Shown here: positions 11,541 to 26,500 of the stretch, one piece after another
How positions within the stretch are numbered: position 1 is the stretch's first letter
Layout of the letters: each line of letters begins with the position of its first letter
DNA from: Ampullaceana balthica
Lineage: Eukaryota; Mollusca; Gastropoda; Lymnaeidae
DNA length: 64,000 bases
Reading direction: 5' to 3'
Assembly: GCA_944989445.1 (NCBI GenBank)
Contig: CALYLW010000541.1
Coordinates: forward strand, 558,001-622,000
The notes under the pieces: generated by a model
Database searches by the model: none
Seen by the model: only the letters and a program-made list of their open reading frames with translations
What the model was told of the DNA's origin: nothing
Made by a program: the position numbers and the translations under genes

Positions 11541-14500
11541 GTAAAATCTTCTATACCTAAAAATGCAGATTAACATATTTTTCAATGTATGCAACAATAA
11601 ATTTGTGCATCACAATGATAGATGCTTATAAACCTAATTTGCTTTTTCATAAGCTTGTGACTATACATTTGCAATGTTAGTTTATAACACTAGTTACTAG
11701 TTCCAATAGTAAAGTAAAGATTATGGCGTAAACATAAACATATTTTATTTTGAAGTTTCCAGAATGCAGTGAAGTAAAATTTTGCAGCCATTTTTTAATA
11801 ATGGACATGAGCTCCTCTTTCACTTCATATGAATTTATTTTCAATTTGAAAAACCTTCCTATTACATTATTTTAATATTTAATTTTTATCTAGCTTATTT
11901 TAAGTCAAAAGTGGCAACAATAGCTGTTTTTACACGCTTTTATTTAAGTCACACTGTTTGTATGTTGTATCCATCCTTCAAATCTTGTAACATAAAATTA
12001 AACCACTTCTGATGGTCCTAGAGATCTCAAAATTTTACCACAGATAGATCTTGGATGACAATGCATTGTTTCAAAATTTCAGATCGATCGAATGTACCGT
12101 AATTAAATTAATCAATTTTTAGTTTATCTCTATTCATCTCTATTTAGAATGTTTAGTCGTCTGCTAGAGTTGACCTCCACGGCTCACTGGTTTCACTCCA
12201 GCCCTGGTTTACCAAATTCCCGTGTTTTACATCAAGGGCAGGGGAGATCAGCGCGTTTCAGTCTGTAAACGTTTGTTGCGCGATGAACATTAACAATACT
12301 TTTACTTTTAGTTCTGTCTCATATATAAGGGATTTATAGTCAAAAACTTTGTCTTTACGGGTTGTTTAATTAACACGAACCAATGAAATAAAAGCGTGTC
12401 CTTTTTAAAAAAAAGATTTTTTTTTACATTTTACTTATTATTTGAAATTTTACTTATCAAATGAGAAGCGTCAAAGAAAATTATTACATGTTATCATAAA
12501 GACTCTACTATTTTCATCACATATTTAGGCAATAGTAACACCTGTTTTGTATTCATTACTTAATGTGTAAATATTTTGGGCCCATCATGGTGTTTAAGAA
12601 CTAAAAGTTGAAACTGCGTCAATGTATAATGTTCTATCAGATCAATTAAGGTTAATCATATTTTTTTCTCTCTAGGTTTTACTGTCGCATTTAAAGTACC
12701 CTGTGATACCAAAGAAAGTAACTATTGGAAAGCGATTAGCCCAGTGTTTGCATCCTGCCCTTCCCAGTGGAGTTCATTTAAAGGCTCTGGAGACCTATGA
12801 CATCATTTTTAAATGCATTGGTACTCAACGACTGGCGCATGACTTATTTATTTACTGTGCTGGGCTATTCCCACTTCTTAGCCATGCAGCCATGAGTGTT
12901 AAACCAGTGCTGCTGACAGTGTATGAGAAACATTTTGTGGCACTAGGGAGGCACATCAAACCTGGCCTCAATGGACTTCTGCTTGGCCTATTGCCAGGCT
13001 TAGAGGAAGGTGCTGAGTATTTTGAGAGGTAACAGCAACCACCCTGGTCTTTATGTAGTTATAATATTGTGAAATTAATTTTTTTTTAAAATTCCAGTCT
13101 CTTCTGATTTTATAAGTTTTTAGTTTCTTTAAATATAAATACATATATAAATTTATTAATTTAAAAATTTTAGTTGTTTAATTAGTTCTTCTAAAATACT
13201 GTAATAATTACAGCTTCCAAATTCAATATATGCTTCTAAAACATTTTGTTGTCACCATACAGCATGTGGGTAATTCTCTAATTATATTTTATAAATATTC
13301 TCTAATACCAGAACAAATTTACTGTTGGAGGACTTTTGTGATGCTGTGGGCCCTCCATTTTTCTATACAGGGATATGGGAATGTATGCTGTCTTGTCCCA
13401 GTGTCAGGCTGTCAGGGGCCACATTCCTTTTGAACCACCTCAACAAGCGACAGAGTATGGAGGATCAGCTGCACATGATTGGCCTTGACATTGATCTCAT
13501 GGTACTGCTTCTTTTTGTTATTTATATATTTGTAATTTCGTATTTAAAATAATTTCTTTGCTAATTACTTGTGGCTTGAAATCTTTGATTCTGTTAGCAG
13601 TGAATAAATAAATAAAAAGGAAATGAAATTTTACACCTACAAAACGTAAAGCTATGAAAATTGATCAGTTAACACAATTAACTATCAATAAGTAACAAAG
13701 GTTATTTACTTTGTAATATTTCTTTATACAGATTAAAAGTAAAAGTTCATAAATGTTCAACATATTAACTAATTTTTTCAAGTTAAATTGTGTTTTTTTT
13801 GTAGAGCTTATTAATTGGGGTTATGTTAACTTGATGTCTTTTCTAATTTGATCCTTGGCTAACAAAAAGAGTAACAGTAGAAAACAATATGTGAGATGTT
13901 TAAAGAATTTTAAATGATTTGTAACATTTCAGTGTGTTGTGACTTATTTTTGAAAGAAAGTAAATTTTTTTACAATTTATTTTAAATTTTAAACTGCTAT
14001 TATTGGTAAAAGAAGTGTGAATCTAAATAAATGTATACATTTTTTGCTTTTAAATAAACATTTAAAGAGGACAACTTTAAAAACTAAAAATTAAAAAATT
14101 TATTTAAAATTTTTTAATTTTTAGTTTTTAAAGTTGTCCTCTTTAAATGTTTATTTCCACCATTGCTCAATTACCACCACCACCATCCCCCCTTCTTTTC
14201 CCCTGAACTCAACCTTTCTCTTCTGAATGGTTCTCTGAGTGCCACATAAAATGGTGAACTTTTAACAAAGATTTGATACATTATAAACTTAACATGCTGC
14301 CACAGAGTACCCTAAAAGTAGGTCTTTCAAAATTCAAGTTGATTTAATAGCTTTCATTGTTGACCATCGCAGGTTTCAGGTATCTGTGCATGTTTCCAAG
14401 ACTCCAGTGTGCTGGTGCAGAGAAGCATGTTGGATTTTCTCCTGCTTGCTTTCCCAATGCACAACGGTCAGCTTACCAGGGCTGACGTGGCCAAAGTGGT

Positions 14501-17500
14501 GGCGTCTGCTGTCAATGTGGTCCTTCGTCGTGACATGTCCCTGAACCGTAGGCTGTATGCCTGGCTGCTTGGGACATCAAGCACAGCAACGACAGCCACC
14601 GTTACGTCTGATTCTCATCATACACGCCAGAGAGCTGACAGCTCCTCTACCATTAGTGAGATGGACAATCAATACTTTCAGGTTTGGTATAGAAGCAGTG
14701 GAGCCAGTGTTTTGGTTGATTTGTTGAGTGAGCCTTTAAAAAATTTTTATAAATCAAGTTAAAAATTGCTCAGAGTTCATGTGGTTTACCCTGTAATAAA
14801 ATGAATCATGTCATTAGGAAAGTGTTATTAGTATTAGCCCGCATGTAAAATAAGGTGACACAAAAAAAACAAGAAGAGATTATATTTTTTTAGCTACCGG
14901 TAAGTCCGGTTTTCTATATTTGAGAAAATGTCTAACTTTTCAGACATGCTAAAAAAAATTAATATCTTGGGGTACATTGCCCTGCCTTAAAAAAACGAAC
15001 TTGTATTTATTTATTTTTTAGACATACTCCAAAGATCTCCTAGTCTCGGCACTGAAGTCCAAGTTAATGGAAGAAGACTCGTCTCCTCTGTCATCCTCTG
15101 ATGGTGTCCTCTCAGTGTTAAAACCATTCCGTATTCTAATCAGTTTACTTGACAAGCCAGAGATTGGACCAGTCATCATAGAAAACGTCCTCTTGTCTGT
15201 ATTCAGGCGGCTGAAAATGGAGGGTACCTCTCATATTAAACTGCGACCCAACAAAGAACAACAGTGTGCCAATCACCCCAGAAAGCAAGCTGCCCGTCGA
15301 GACATTGAAAACTGCAAATCTGTTGTTTGGTTCCTTTGAGCCCTATTTTTTGTGGGACTTCATTGCTCGTATGTTCCAGAGCGCCTGTGCTCAAAAGAAA
15401 ACGAAGGGTTGAAGAGTGAGACAGAACCAATTTCAATTATAGAACTTTGCAGCCTTGTGGGCTTTCTGCTGGATGTTATTGCCTTGGTAAGTAGACACAG
15501 GACTTAATTTATGCAGTGCAGGTCAATCAGGAAGTAAAGACAGCTCATCCCATTTTAATGTTGAATTTTAAAAATGATATATTTATAAATATAATGATTA
15601 GTTAGTAATTTATTTACCACATTAAAATAAATATTTAAAATAAAATCTTAAGGCTTGCTGTCAGGTATATTTTTTTTAAAAAGTATGCTAAGTACCCGTG
15701 CTGTGTTGTTTGCAGGATGTCTATCCAGAAACTACAACAGAACACCTGCCAGACCTACTGGGACGTGTCATCTCAGCTCTGACAACTTCCTGTGATGACC
15801 TTACAGAGCCCGAAGTGACCACAACATTAAAACTTTGCTCTAAGCTTTTGTCTCAGGTCCAGCCCTCAATGGCTGGACAGGGGCTGGAGAGGTCCTATTC
15901 AATGGACACAGGGGACAATATCAGCGTTTTTTAGTAATTCAGAGTTACCCGCCAGTCAAAATGACCAGGTGAAGGAGGAAAAGGATGCTGGCGAAAACTT
16001 AAACATTAAAAATAACAGAAGCCCAAAGTCCGAAAAAAAATTAATGAACCTGATCAGGAGTCAGCTTACTGTGATAATAAGCCAGCGGACACTAGTAGTT
16101 TACCTGAAACATTGGCAAGTGATATTCCCCTTGAAGCTCAGCAGTCAGACTCCACCTTAGTTGATGAGATGAACAATTCACAGTCTGACAGTCCGTCAAT
16201 CAGCAACTCACATTCTGAAAGTCTACCAATCGGCAACTCACATTCTGAAAGTCTACCAATCGGCAACTCACATTCTGAAAGTCTACCAATCAGCAACTCA
16301 CATTCTGAAAGTCTACCAATCGGCAACTCACATTCTGAAAGTCTACCAATCGGCAACTCACATTCTGAAAGTCTACCAATCATGCAACTCACATTCTGAA
16401 AGTCTACCAATCAGCAACTCACATTCTGAAAGTCTACCAATCAGCAACTCACATTCTGAAAGTCTACCAATGGGCAATTCAGATGAAGAATGTCAAGGAA
16501 ACAATACAGAATCCCAGCAAGAATTGAAGGACAGTTCAGATATAGCAGATCAGGTCAGTAACACAATCAGGGAGGTGAAGTGTCTGTTGCTGATGATGAT
16601 GCAACACATCTAGGGACTTCACAGGATGGTTCATCAACACCAAGCAGTGAAAATATTGACACAGTCTCTCTGATCTCAAGGGTGCAAGAAAGCGGATATG
16701 GAGGTTCGACTGTTACCATGGCCTCCACTGAAAACACATCTGACTTCAGCACAAAAAATGAAAGTGACGACGTCTCTGATGGAATCCCGCAGCAGCCTCA
16801 AGGGCTTGACTTATCTGCTGAAATGTTGAGCAAACAGAGCAAAGGGAAAGCACCTGTGGCAAATTTGAACAACAACAAACTCATGTCTGGTCACATCAAT
16901 CTCATGCAGCTCTGTGTTCAAAGTTTCCAGCAGTTTTTCCATCGCTTCTCTCACCTGAGGATTCTCAAATCTGAGGAGTTCTGTAGGAATGCTATGAAAA
17001 ACTTGACAAAGTCCGGTGACTCTTACTTACATTCAGGCTCTATGGATATGCAAAACTCTCATGCCTCTGAAAATAATGGTTCTAAGAAGACAAATAAGTT
17101 ACCTCTGGAGGATGATTCAGATGAAGTGAAGAAGGCTTACAGACAGGCATGTAGACTTTTGGTGGACTTTGCCAGTTTTCCAATATACTGTACAGACTAC
17201 CAGGCCATCATTGAGGAAATGGGCAGTAAAGGTTAGATTTTTTTTACATTTTGCTGTCTTTCCTCATACATTATAACAGAAAAATTAAAAGATTTTAACT
17301 CATATCAACACTTGACTCCATAGATTTGCTATTAGACATTCTTTCCTTTCAACTTTAAACACTTGGCACTTTAATTTCACATTTCTATCCCACACATATC
17401 TACTCATGTTATTATTACTCTAATATTCAACAGATGAAAGCTCGACTCTTCCACACTGGTTACAAGACCTTCTGATATGCAGTTGTCATGTTGATTGTTT

Positions 17501-20500
17501 TGAAGATCCAGAGTGCATCCATATCAACCTTGCTTGATCTCATCATTCTCACCCAGTCTGTGCAGACTGAGAGAGAAAACAAGACCCGCCATCATGGTCG
17601 GCAGTCGGTCAGTGAGGGTAGAATTTCTGTGGTCATCCTTCCGGCACTGTTGCCTTCCCATCTGGTTTATATCAACACAAAACTAGATTTTACCAGGTAA
17701 TGAATGTTGCTGTTTTTTTACAGTACATTCCGTGACAGTGACTGCTTAACACAATGTTTTTTAAAAAATGTTACCCTTTCAATTTAAAAACCGTATATAA
17801 ATCACATTTTTATTCACTATCTATGATGTATAAACTGATAATATTTTGTGTTATAAAGCAAATTTGAGGGTTACACAATTTTTATTTATTGAAATTGACT
17901 GTAAAATAAACATGGCTGTAGTTGTGTTACAGCTGTTTAAACAGGGAGGGCAGGCTGGGCATACTGTTGGCAACAATAGGGTTCTATGTGGCCTCGTAGA
18001 AACTGCAGAAAATTTTTTTTAATCCGTTTTTTTAAGTTGGTCTCCATATTTGTGTTTGAAAGGAGGCTAAAGTTATTTTAGGTTTTGCNCCTTTGACATT
18101 TCATGACCGACTTGTGCGTCCCTCGCCATGAAAAGTTTTAGGACCACTGCTCTAGGAGCTTAGTCTTTGATGTTGCTTGTTGCATGTTATTTTTATGTAT
18201 TCAAAACACCCTCCTCTTAGGTCGTAGCATCAGAGCTGTGGGGTTTCCTGTGTGAAAAGTTCAACTGTCATCACCAAAGAGCCGTTGAACTGTTCCACAC
18301 ACTGCACCAGGTTACACCTAATGCTAATGTTTGTGAAGATGTGATTGGTCGAGATCTCATCAGTGAATTTGAGGTATTAAAACAAAGTTGATACATTGAT
18401 AGATCAAAATTTATATATTCATTGCGTTTAACATTTCATATGTTTAAAGCTTTTAAAAACACCATTCAAATATGTCATAATACTCAATGTCAATGTGACT
18501 GAATTTTTAAAGCTAATGCACTATTTTTATTAGTTGGGTTTAATTTATTTGTATACAAATTTCATGAATGCCTCTGACATTGGATATTTAAATGTAACAA
18601 GCTTTTCCTATAAATATAATCTCTTTGCTCAGGTGGAGAGGATATCAGCTTTCAAGAAATTCAGTGTGCTGTGGCACCTGACTCGGTCCATTAAAACAGA
18701 ACCTAATCCATCACGTAGTCCTAGGACATTTGACAGGTTAGATTGACTAGTGTGTTCTGTCTATACATACCAGTGCAGATATGTGACAATCAGCAACTCA
18801 GTTTAACAGTTTTCATTTTAATGTCCAGTCTCATCATAACTTGTTATCTGAATAAATTATGCTGTGTGTTGTTGATGGCTCTGATTCCCTAGAAAGCAGT
18901 TTTGCAACTTTTTATAAAAATATTTATTTGCATTATTTAACAATTATTTAATTTTTAAACATTTAAAAAAAATTTGTTAAGTTTAAAATTTGTGCAGAGC
19001 AATGTTCCCTCTAATGGTTGTTGGTCTGTGTGCAAAGTAAAAAACTTTGTGTGCAAAGTTGCGCAGCATCCATTTTTAGTACAATATTTTACCAAATTTG
19101 CTGCGCGGTAATTCTAAACTGCTGCGCGGTGTCGGTATGATGTCTGTGCAGCTTAAAGGGGACATTGGTGCTGAGTCTTGGCTTTCTACTTATAAGATTT
19201 TCAAGAAATAAAATTTGTGTTTGTTACAATTATTGCAAAATAATTTTGCTATCTAACCTATTAGCCAACAACTGCTTACCAGTACTTTTTTAATGTGTGA
19301 AATAAAATAAAATTGGAACTTATTTTTAATTTAATTACCTCCTATCCATAGATCCATGTTTGTAGTCTTGGACAGTCTGAAAGAGGAAAGCAGCATCACA
19401 AAGACACTGGCCATGACCTGGCTAACCCATGTGATACAGAGAGGGGACACAAGTCGTGTTCTGCAGCCGTTGTTACTCATGCTCTTACACCCAGACACAG
19501 CGAGGTGACATGCCCATTTAATGCTGTTTAATACTGCAGCATAGTTGTTGCTGTAAATGCTGTTTTTCAGTCACTATTGTATCGTTATTTGTAATGATGT
19601 TCATTTTGACATGAGACTATTATGTTTATGCAAGCATGGAATGTTTAACAGTATTGAACTATTATGCACAAGTAACCAGAGAGTAAATAATTATAGCATA
19701 ACTTTTTTTCAATGACATTAAAGTGACAATGACTACATCATCCCCAGGATCTCAATCCAACATGTCAGTGTCCACAAGCCAAAGAAAATCTCAGTGTCAG
19801 ATGAAGGAGACGACAACATCGAGGCCAAGATCTATGCCATCAGCTCAGAAGGAGGCAATGTCATCTATCACCTCAGCCAGGGCAAGCATCCCAACCTCGG
19901 TAAAAAGCCAGCACAGAAATCCTCGGATGATCTGAAGTCGTACGCCTTGTCTGTAATGAACAATAAGACGGGAGGTCCCTGCACTGCACCTGTGCGCACA
20001 CACTCTGTTACTGATCTTTCATTTGAAAGGGTGAACCCCGAAAATTTAAAGCTAAGAATCAATCCTTTCGGATCTGAGAGCTCGCTAGACAAATTGATAT
20101 TTGATGGGTACGATTTCCCCCAGTCGGCGTCCATGCCTAATTTGGAAGGTGTGAAACGGCTTGACAAGGACACCTGCAAGAAAGAGGGTATCTATTTTGA
20201 TGGGACAGACATGAATGAAAATCATTTCTCCCGAGAGGATGAGGTGATAGAAAAGCCTGTTGCTCCAACTCCTCCACAAGAGGAGGAGAAACCTGAAAAT
20301 GAAGTTGAGGAGAAAGAAAGGGAGCCAGAAGTCAGTGCTGAATACACATCTGAGGAGATAGCCCTGTGGATTGTTGAGGGTGTCATTACAGCAGCTGTGT
20401 ATAGTGCATCTGGCGAGGATTCACCCAGTGACACGGAAACCAACTACCTCCTTAAAAACACCTCAGGCCTTGGTATGGACCAGTCTTTCATCTCTCCCAG

Positions 20501-23500
20501 CCTGGATGACCTACGTAAGATTGACGTGGACTCAACTTCGGGCAGTGAGTATGGGGACAGCAAGGGTTTTGGCGAGAGCAGCGCCAGCGAAACGATCAGA
20601 ATGCGGCTGAGCTCGAGTGCCAGCAATCTGAAGGACGGCAGCAACGACAGCTTGTCCAACCAAGATTCTGATCATTCATCGAGGCAGCCAATGAAGGATC
20701 CCCGAAACCTTGACCCCACCACGGACATTCATGAGCTTCACATGCACATGCTGTTGTACGCCCAGCAGTATGATTACCGCCGCACACTTTACGCCCTGTC
20801 CACGCTGCGTGCCATGCTACACAACTGCCCTCGTCTGGTGGTCACAGCCATGGCAACTACTAGCATTAGTGCTGTTAGACCTCCACATCTGGCCAAGTTG
20901 CAGTCTCTGTTAGGTTTGTGTAGATTTTTGTTATTACTATACAATCTTAGTTGTTTTATCAAATCATGCTTGTTTAGGAGATTTTAAGAAAATCTTAAAA
21001 AACAATTATGCGGAGAAAAAACGCACCATCTACCCATATCATTATCCTATTTATCTGGAGATAAATAAAAAAATTTAAAGACAGATACTACATACCTTTG
21101 TCAAGTATAGGGATATTGATTTAACTTTCTCAACCAGTATATACTAACATGCTATCAAATGTTAATGAAAACCAAGCTTTAGGTTAACGATGTTCATTTA
21201 AAGTTGTGATTATTCATTTGGACAGATGTAACATGTTAAGTAGCTAAGGGGAGGTTATTCATTGATATTTTTTGTTTCGTTAGAGTGAGATGTTATTTTA
21301 ACATAAAATCTTTAGCAAAATTAGAGATATTGTTTATAAACTAATTTTACCCCCCTGCAAAAGTGTATTCTAATATAAATAACAATGTCACTGTGTTTTA
21401 AAAAAAAGTTATATTTCAACAACATTTTGCCAGACATGAAACTTTTAACATCTACATCTACTTAAACAGGAATTTAACATAGCAAATATCCAAAAAGCAA
21501 AAATTTTGTATATAGTTTTTTAAAATAGCACGATTGATCGTTTTTCAGATCTAAAATTAAATATGCAATAAAAATTAATCCTTTCAGGACGGCACAGGAA
21601 ATCTGTATTTGGTAAGAACTTTTTTGGAGACCTGCCGTTGGAAGTGATGGCCAGCTACCGCAGCAACATGTTTGTGGAGATAGTCATCTCCCTTTGCCTG
21701 TACTTTGTACGTGGCTATTACCCAAACCTCATGATGAGCAAGCTTACAGATGAGGAACTACTGGGAAATAAAATGGTGAGGGATGTTTCAAGGACTACAC
21801 TCTCCCATTTTTTTAAAGCACATTTAATAGTATTTTTTTCACCAAAACCTATTAAATGTGCTAAAAAACCGGAGAGTATAGTCCTTTTTCAAGGACTATA
21901 CTCTCCGGTTTTTTAGCACATGTAATAGGTTTTGGTGCGAAAAAAATTTCCTCTAAATTTAACCCTTACAGCACACTTGATGTGTTATTGCATTGAACAG
22001 TTTTTCCCTTTGGCCCAGGCACATCTATTCCCCACATAGAGGGTTATATAATATGAACACAAAAATGAGATATGACCTTTCATCGATGTCTTGCTCTGAA
22101 TGTTAATTCAATAGGGGATAGTAGAATTTTATTTTGCTTTTTTAAATTTATGAATATTGACCTATTACTGAGTTTTTTTGTGGGGGTCTGTATTTTTTTT
22201 TAAACCTTGGGATATTGTTGATGACGACCTTTTGAATTTTATTACAGTAAAAAAATTTTTTTATATATAATGTTCTTTCTTTTTATTAATAAGATTTTTT
22301 GAAAATCTTGTTTTTTGAAATCATCTTCACCTTTATAAACAAGGGGCTTCATATTTTTCTATTATAAATCTTTTTTTATTTCTTTTATCTATTTTTAAAA
22401 TCATCTCTGTTTTAAAATCTTTTTTTATCTTTGTGTAATTTTTGTGTTGCATTAATGTATGAAAAGTGTTTTTTTTTAAAAACTCATTAGTATTTTTAAC
22501 ATTTCTGAACAGATAATTCTCTACATGTTATTATGAGTGGTTTAAAACAAAACAAAAGTACAAACTTATTTGCAGACCTATAAAATTTTGGCTCATTTTA
22601 AAATAGGGGTCTACCGATATGCCTTTTTGCCGATATTACCGATACCGATATTACCGATATTTTTTTTGCCGATATGAGTATTTGTTCGGACAAAAACCAG
22701 CGGTAATATTTGATGACGTCATTCTTAAATTTATCACTCGTAATTATTTATCTTTTATATTAGGGTGACTACCGATATGCATTTTCGCCGATGTTACAGA
22801 TATTTTTTTTCCCGATATGAATATTTGTTAGGACAAAAACCAGCGGTCTTATTTGATGACATCATTCTTAGATTTATCACTCCTAATTATTTAACTTTTA
22901 TATTAGGGGTCTACCGATTAGCATTTTTGCCGATATTACCGATATCTTTTTCCGATATGAGTGCCGATATGAGTATTTGTTAGGACAAAAATAACAGCGG
23001 TCATATTTGATGACGTCATTCTTAAATTTATCACGCGTAATTATTTATATTTTATAAGTAAGGGGTCTACCGATATCCAGTTTTGCCGATATTACCGATT
23101 TTTTTTCCCAAAACGAAGTTTCCGATGTGTTTACAAGTTCCAGATCATGACCTACATAGGACTCATAACAAAACTAACCGTCCTTTATAAAAATGTACAA
23201 GCAAAATTAGGAAGTCCTTTTGAAACTTCAACCTTGACTCATAATTATTAATTCTAACCAATAGTTTAATGGCTTTTGCACACGGCAACCTTTATGAATG
23301 AAACAATGAGAACAATGCAATAGTAATAGAATGAAAATGAGGTTGAAGGTTGAATGGTTGCCAATGACAACAAGTCTTCACACGGTACATTTTTTTTTAT
23401 ACGAAAAGAAATGTTTTGGACATCTGCGATTCTGCGTGCATCTTTGCTGTTAGAGCAATTACGTGATCATAATGTTTACATGTTATACATTTATTAGAGC

Positions 23501-26500
23501 AATTACGGTATACTTGGCATCGGCACTATTTACACAGTATTTCTGATCATACGAAAATCGGCCGATACCTAAACAATATCAACGCACATGGCACACTGTA
23601 TCGTGGCTGCACATATTAATACTAGGACTCTTTTGACTATTTCAATACCGGTATAGGGGTCGATATATTAATTTGTCGAGATATTGTAAATCTAAATGAT
23701 AGTTTTTTTGTTTCCGTTTTTTTTTGGTTCAAAATGTCCCTTATTATGAAATATCGGTGACGTCAATATTGGGACCTTTACATGCTACCGATACCGATAT
23801 TGCCGATATCCAGATATCGGTGCCGATATATCGGCCAGCCGATTTATCGGTAGACCCCTATTTTAAAATAATGTCTGGCCCACAGCAAATCATTAGTAAA
23901 TTATGGCTGGCACTGAGGCACACAAAAAAGTAGGTCTGTATCAGAAAGGTCAATTTTTAAACAGTAGCTGTCACAGTTGAATACTATAACATGTCTTTAG
24001 AAACTAGCATTTGAGCTTATTTGTAGTGTAACTTGAAACATATTGGTTAAATCTTATTCCAATCCCTTTATTGGATTATGACAATAACATCTCTCTATGG
24101 AAAAAAGGAATAACTAGCATCCATAGTAAGCCCACAAGTGAAGGGCTCTTAAAATAGGGTGTGAACCCCAAACTTTAAAAATGTTTAACTTGGGTCTAAT
24201 AGTAAAAGTGAAACATTGTTAAAATATAATGTTAACAATAAAATTAATTCCAACTTACAATTTTTACTCCATCCTTTCACTCCATAACTAGTTTTGCATT
24301 TACATTTAATTGTCATTTAATCTGAAAGTTCTATTCTCACTTTGTATCAAACGTTCTCCATGCACAGGTCCACATACTTGGGGTAGAGATATTGACCCTC
24401 ATGGTCTCTGAGCTTCTATCCATCATGAAAGAAAGTGGGAAGAACTTTGTCTCCTACATCTCCGACCTGCTCTTTCGTTGCAAACTCCAAAAATCGCTGC
24501 TCCACTGCCTTCTGGCGTCTGTTTACAACCAGGGCCGAAACGCCCCCAGCCAGGGTAATGGTAAACCAGATGCCATTAAGCTGACAGAGATGATCATTGA
24601 TTTTAATGAAAACGGCCTTGACCCCAGCGTCAATGACACCTTCCAGATGAAGCTGCTGCAGCTGATGCTGGTGACCATAATGCTGGAGGACCAGATCCGC
24701 TTGGCTCAGGGAAACAGCGATGGCAGTGCCGGAGTTGAACGTACTCATCTGACTGTGAGTCAATCTGCATGGACATTTTAAGTTGTTGATGGGGGTTGTA
24801 ATTTCTTTGTTGTTTCCTTCACATCTCTATAGGGCTTGTCATTGCTAAAGGGAAATCTATTTATAGAAAAATCCAGTGTTTTTGGGTGGACACATTTAAT
24901 AAAATATACAAGTCAATATGTGAATGCAGGTATATTGAGAAGGAAGAATCTTATCAGCTATTTCTTCATTCTTCATTAATTTAAGACATTTTATTGGACT
25001 TGACCTACAAAAAAACAGTTTCCTAATTTTACTATGCTAACAATTTTGAGAACTTATTGATTCTTCTTTATTTATGCTTTAAAAAATTGTTCTGCTAAAA
25101 TGTAGTCTAAAAATAGAACATTACATGATCAGTTATGACATCTTCTAGTCTTAGAAATGACAAGCCCTATAAAATAAAATCTTAGATTGTTAAATTGATT
25201 TTAAATTATTTTTAAAAAAATTGATCTACATAAACAATTTAGATCCATATCTAAAGTTAAAAAAATTGAAGCATTTATGATTTTTACAAGATTTGACACA
25301 AATTTTAATACACAACTCTGAACTCTTTCTACTTGTCAGTCATCTCTCCTGAACGTCCACTACAACGCTAACCTGCCCATCATCCAGCAAGAGATGTTCC
25401 TAAGTGCAGTATGGAGTGCACTGAAGCAGCACCATCAGTGCCACCTGCACCGGCACTGGATAGGACTGGTCACGTCTGCCTTGCCATACATGGGCAGGGC
25501 CATGGCCCGCACTGTGCTGTGTGTTGTGCTGCAGCTGTGTCGGAATCTGGAGATTATTGCTCTTGATTTAGGGAAGAAAAAGTATGTTGATTCTTGTATA
25601 CATTGTCATTGCCTTGTGGATCTATTTACTTTGTAACTTGACCTCACGTCAAAAATAATAATTCTATAGTATTTTTAATGTACCGCTGAAATGCTTTTTC
25701 AACAGGGGGCAAAATAGAAATCCTAGGAATTATTACTTTTTTTTTCAAGCCACCTTAGTAGATGTGCAATAAATCTATAACAGTTGCCATGTTTTGGCAG
25801 GTTATGTTAAGTACTTAATTAAGTACTAGATCATTTATGATTTATAAATATATATATATATATTTTGAGGATTCATGACTTAATTTATTTATGTCACATT
25901 ACTGGTAGCAATGTTTGTTAACATAAAAAATAGATACACAATAGCCTGATGATGAGCTCATCCTTGCGCACAGAGTTGTGGCCGTTGGCAGTTTGTTATC
26001 AACATCTGGTCGCTGATTGGCTTACAGCTGTCATGTGACCGGAATCGGAGATAGCACACTGAAAAATGGCTGCGTGGCAGACAAACCCAGGGACTTGGTG
26101 TCGTGACATGACATCGAGGCTGAAGGCTTCCAATTTTTTCACATACAACTCACTCATAGCCCCGTTATGAGAACTTGCTTATTTAATTGAGATGTGCTGT
26201 GTTGCTCTAAGTCTGTTGATATTTTCTCTGGCCACCAGATCAAGTATGCAGCGTGTGCCACCTGACCACGTGGTCAGCATGCTGGAAGGGCTCACCACCC
26301 TCTGCCACTACTGCCTTCTGGACAACACCAGTCCGGTGTCCATTGGTCAGCCTGCCCCCACAAGCACAAATATCTCAACGGAGACAGCCAGCGCTGGGCA
26401 GATCCTTACAAACCTCATCCATGTCTTTAATCCAGTCAATAATGGAAAGGTAAATGCCTTTTTAATAAACTTTTTAAAAGAAAATAAACATTGCATTGCC

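Noticed and set aside
16530..16580. A 17-base 'intron' GTCAGTAACACAATCAG whose removal restores the frame
   Set aside because: Far too short for spliceosomal splicing; a single missing base explains the same shift.
15022..17231. Programmed ribosomal frameshifting in DOP1
   Set aside because: Eight shifts in exons 5-7, no consistent slippery heptamer with a structured element, several at homopolymers, and none expected in this family. Consensus error fits better.
20085..20659. Minus-strand frames opposite DOP1 exon 11
   Set aside because: Shadows of a long, clearly conserved sense exon.
22765..22983. 72-codon frame within the CCGATAT repeats
   Set aside because: It is part of the tandem 5' ends of a hAT MITE.
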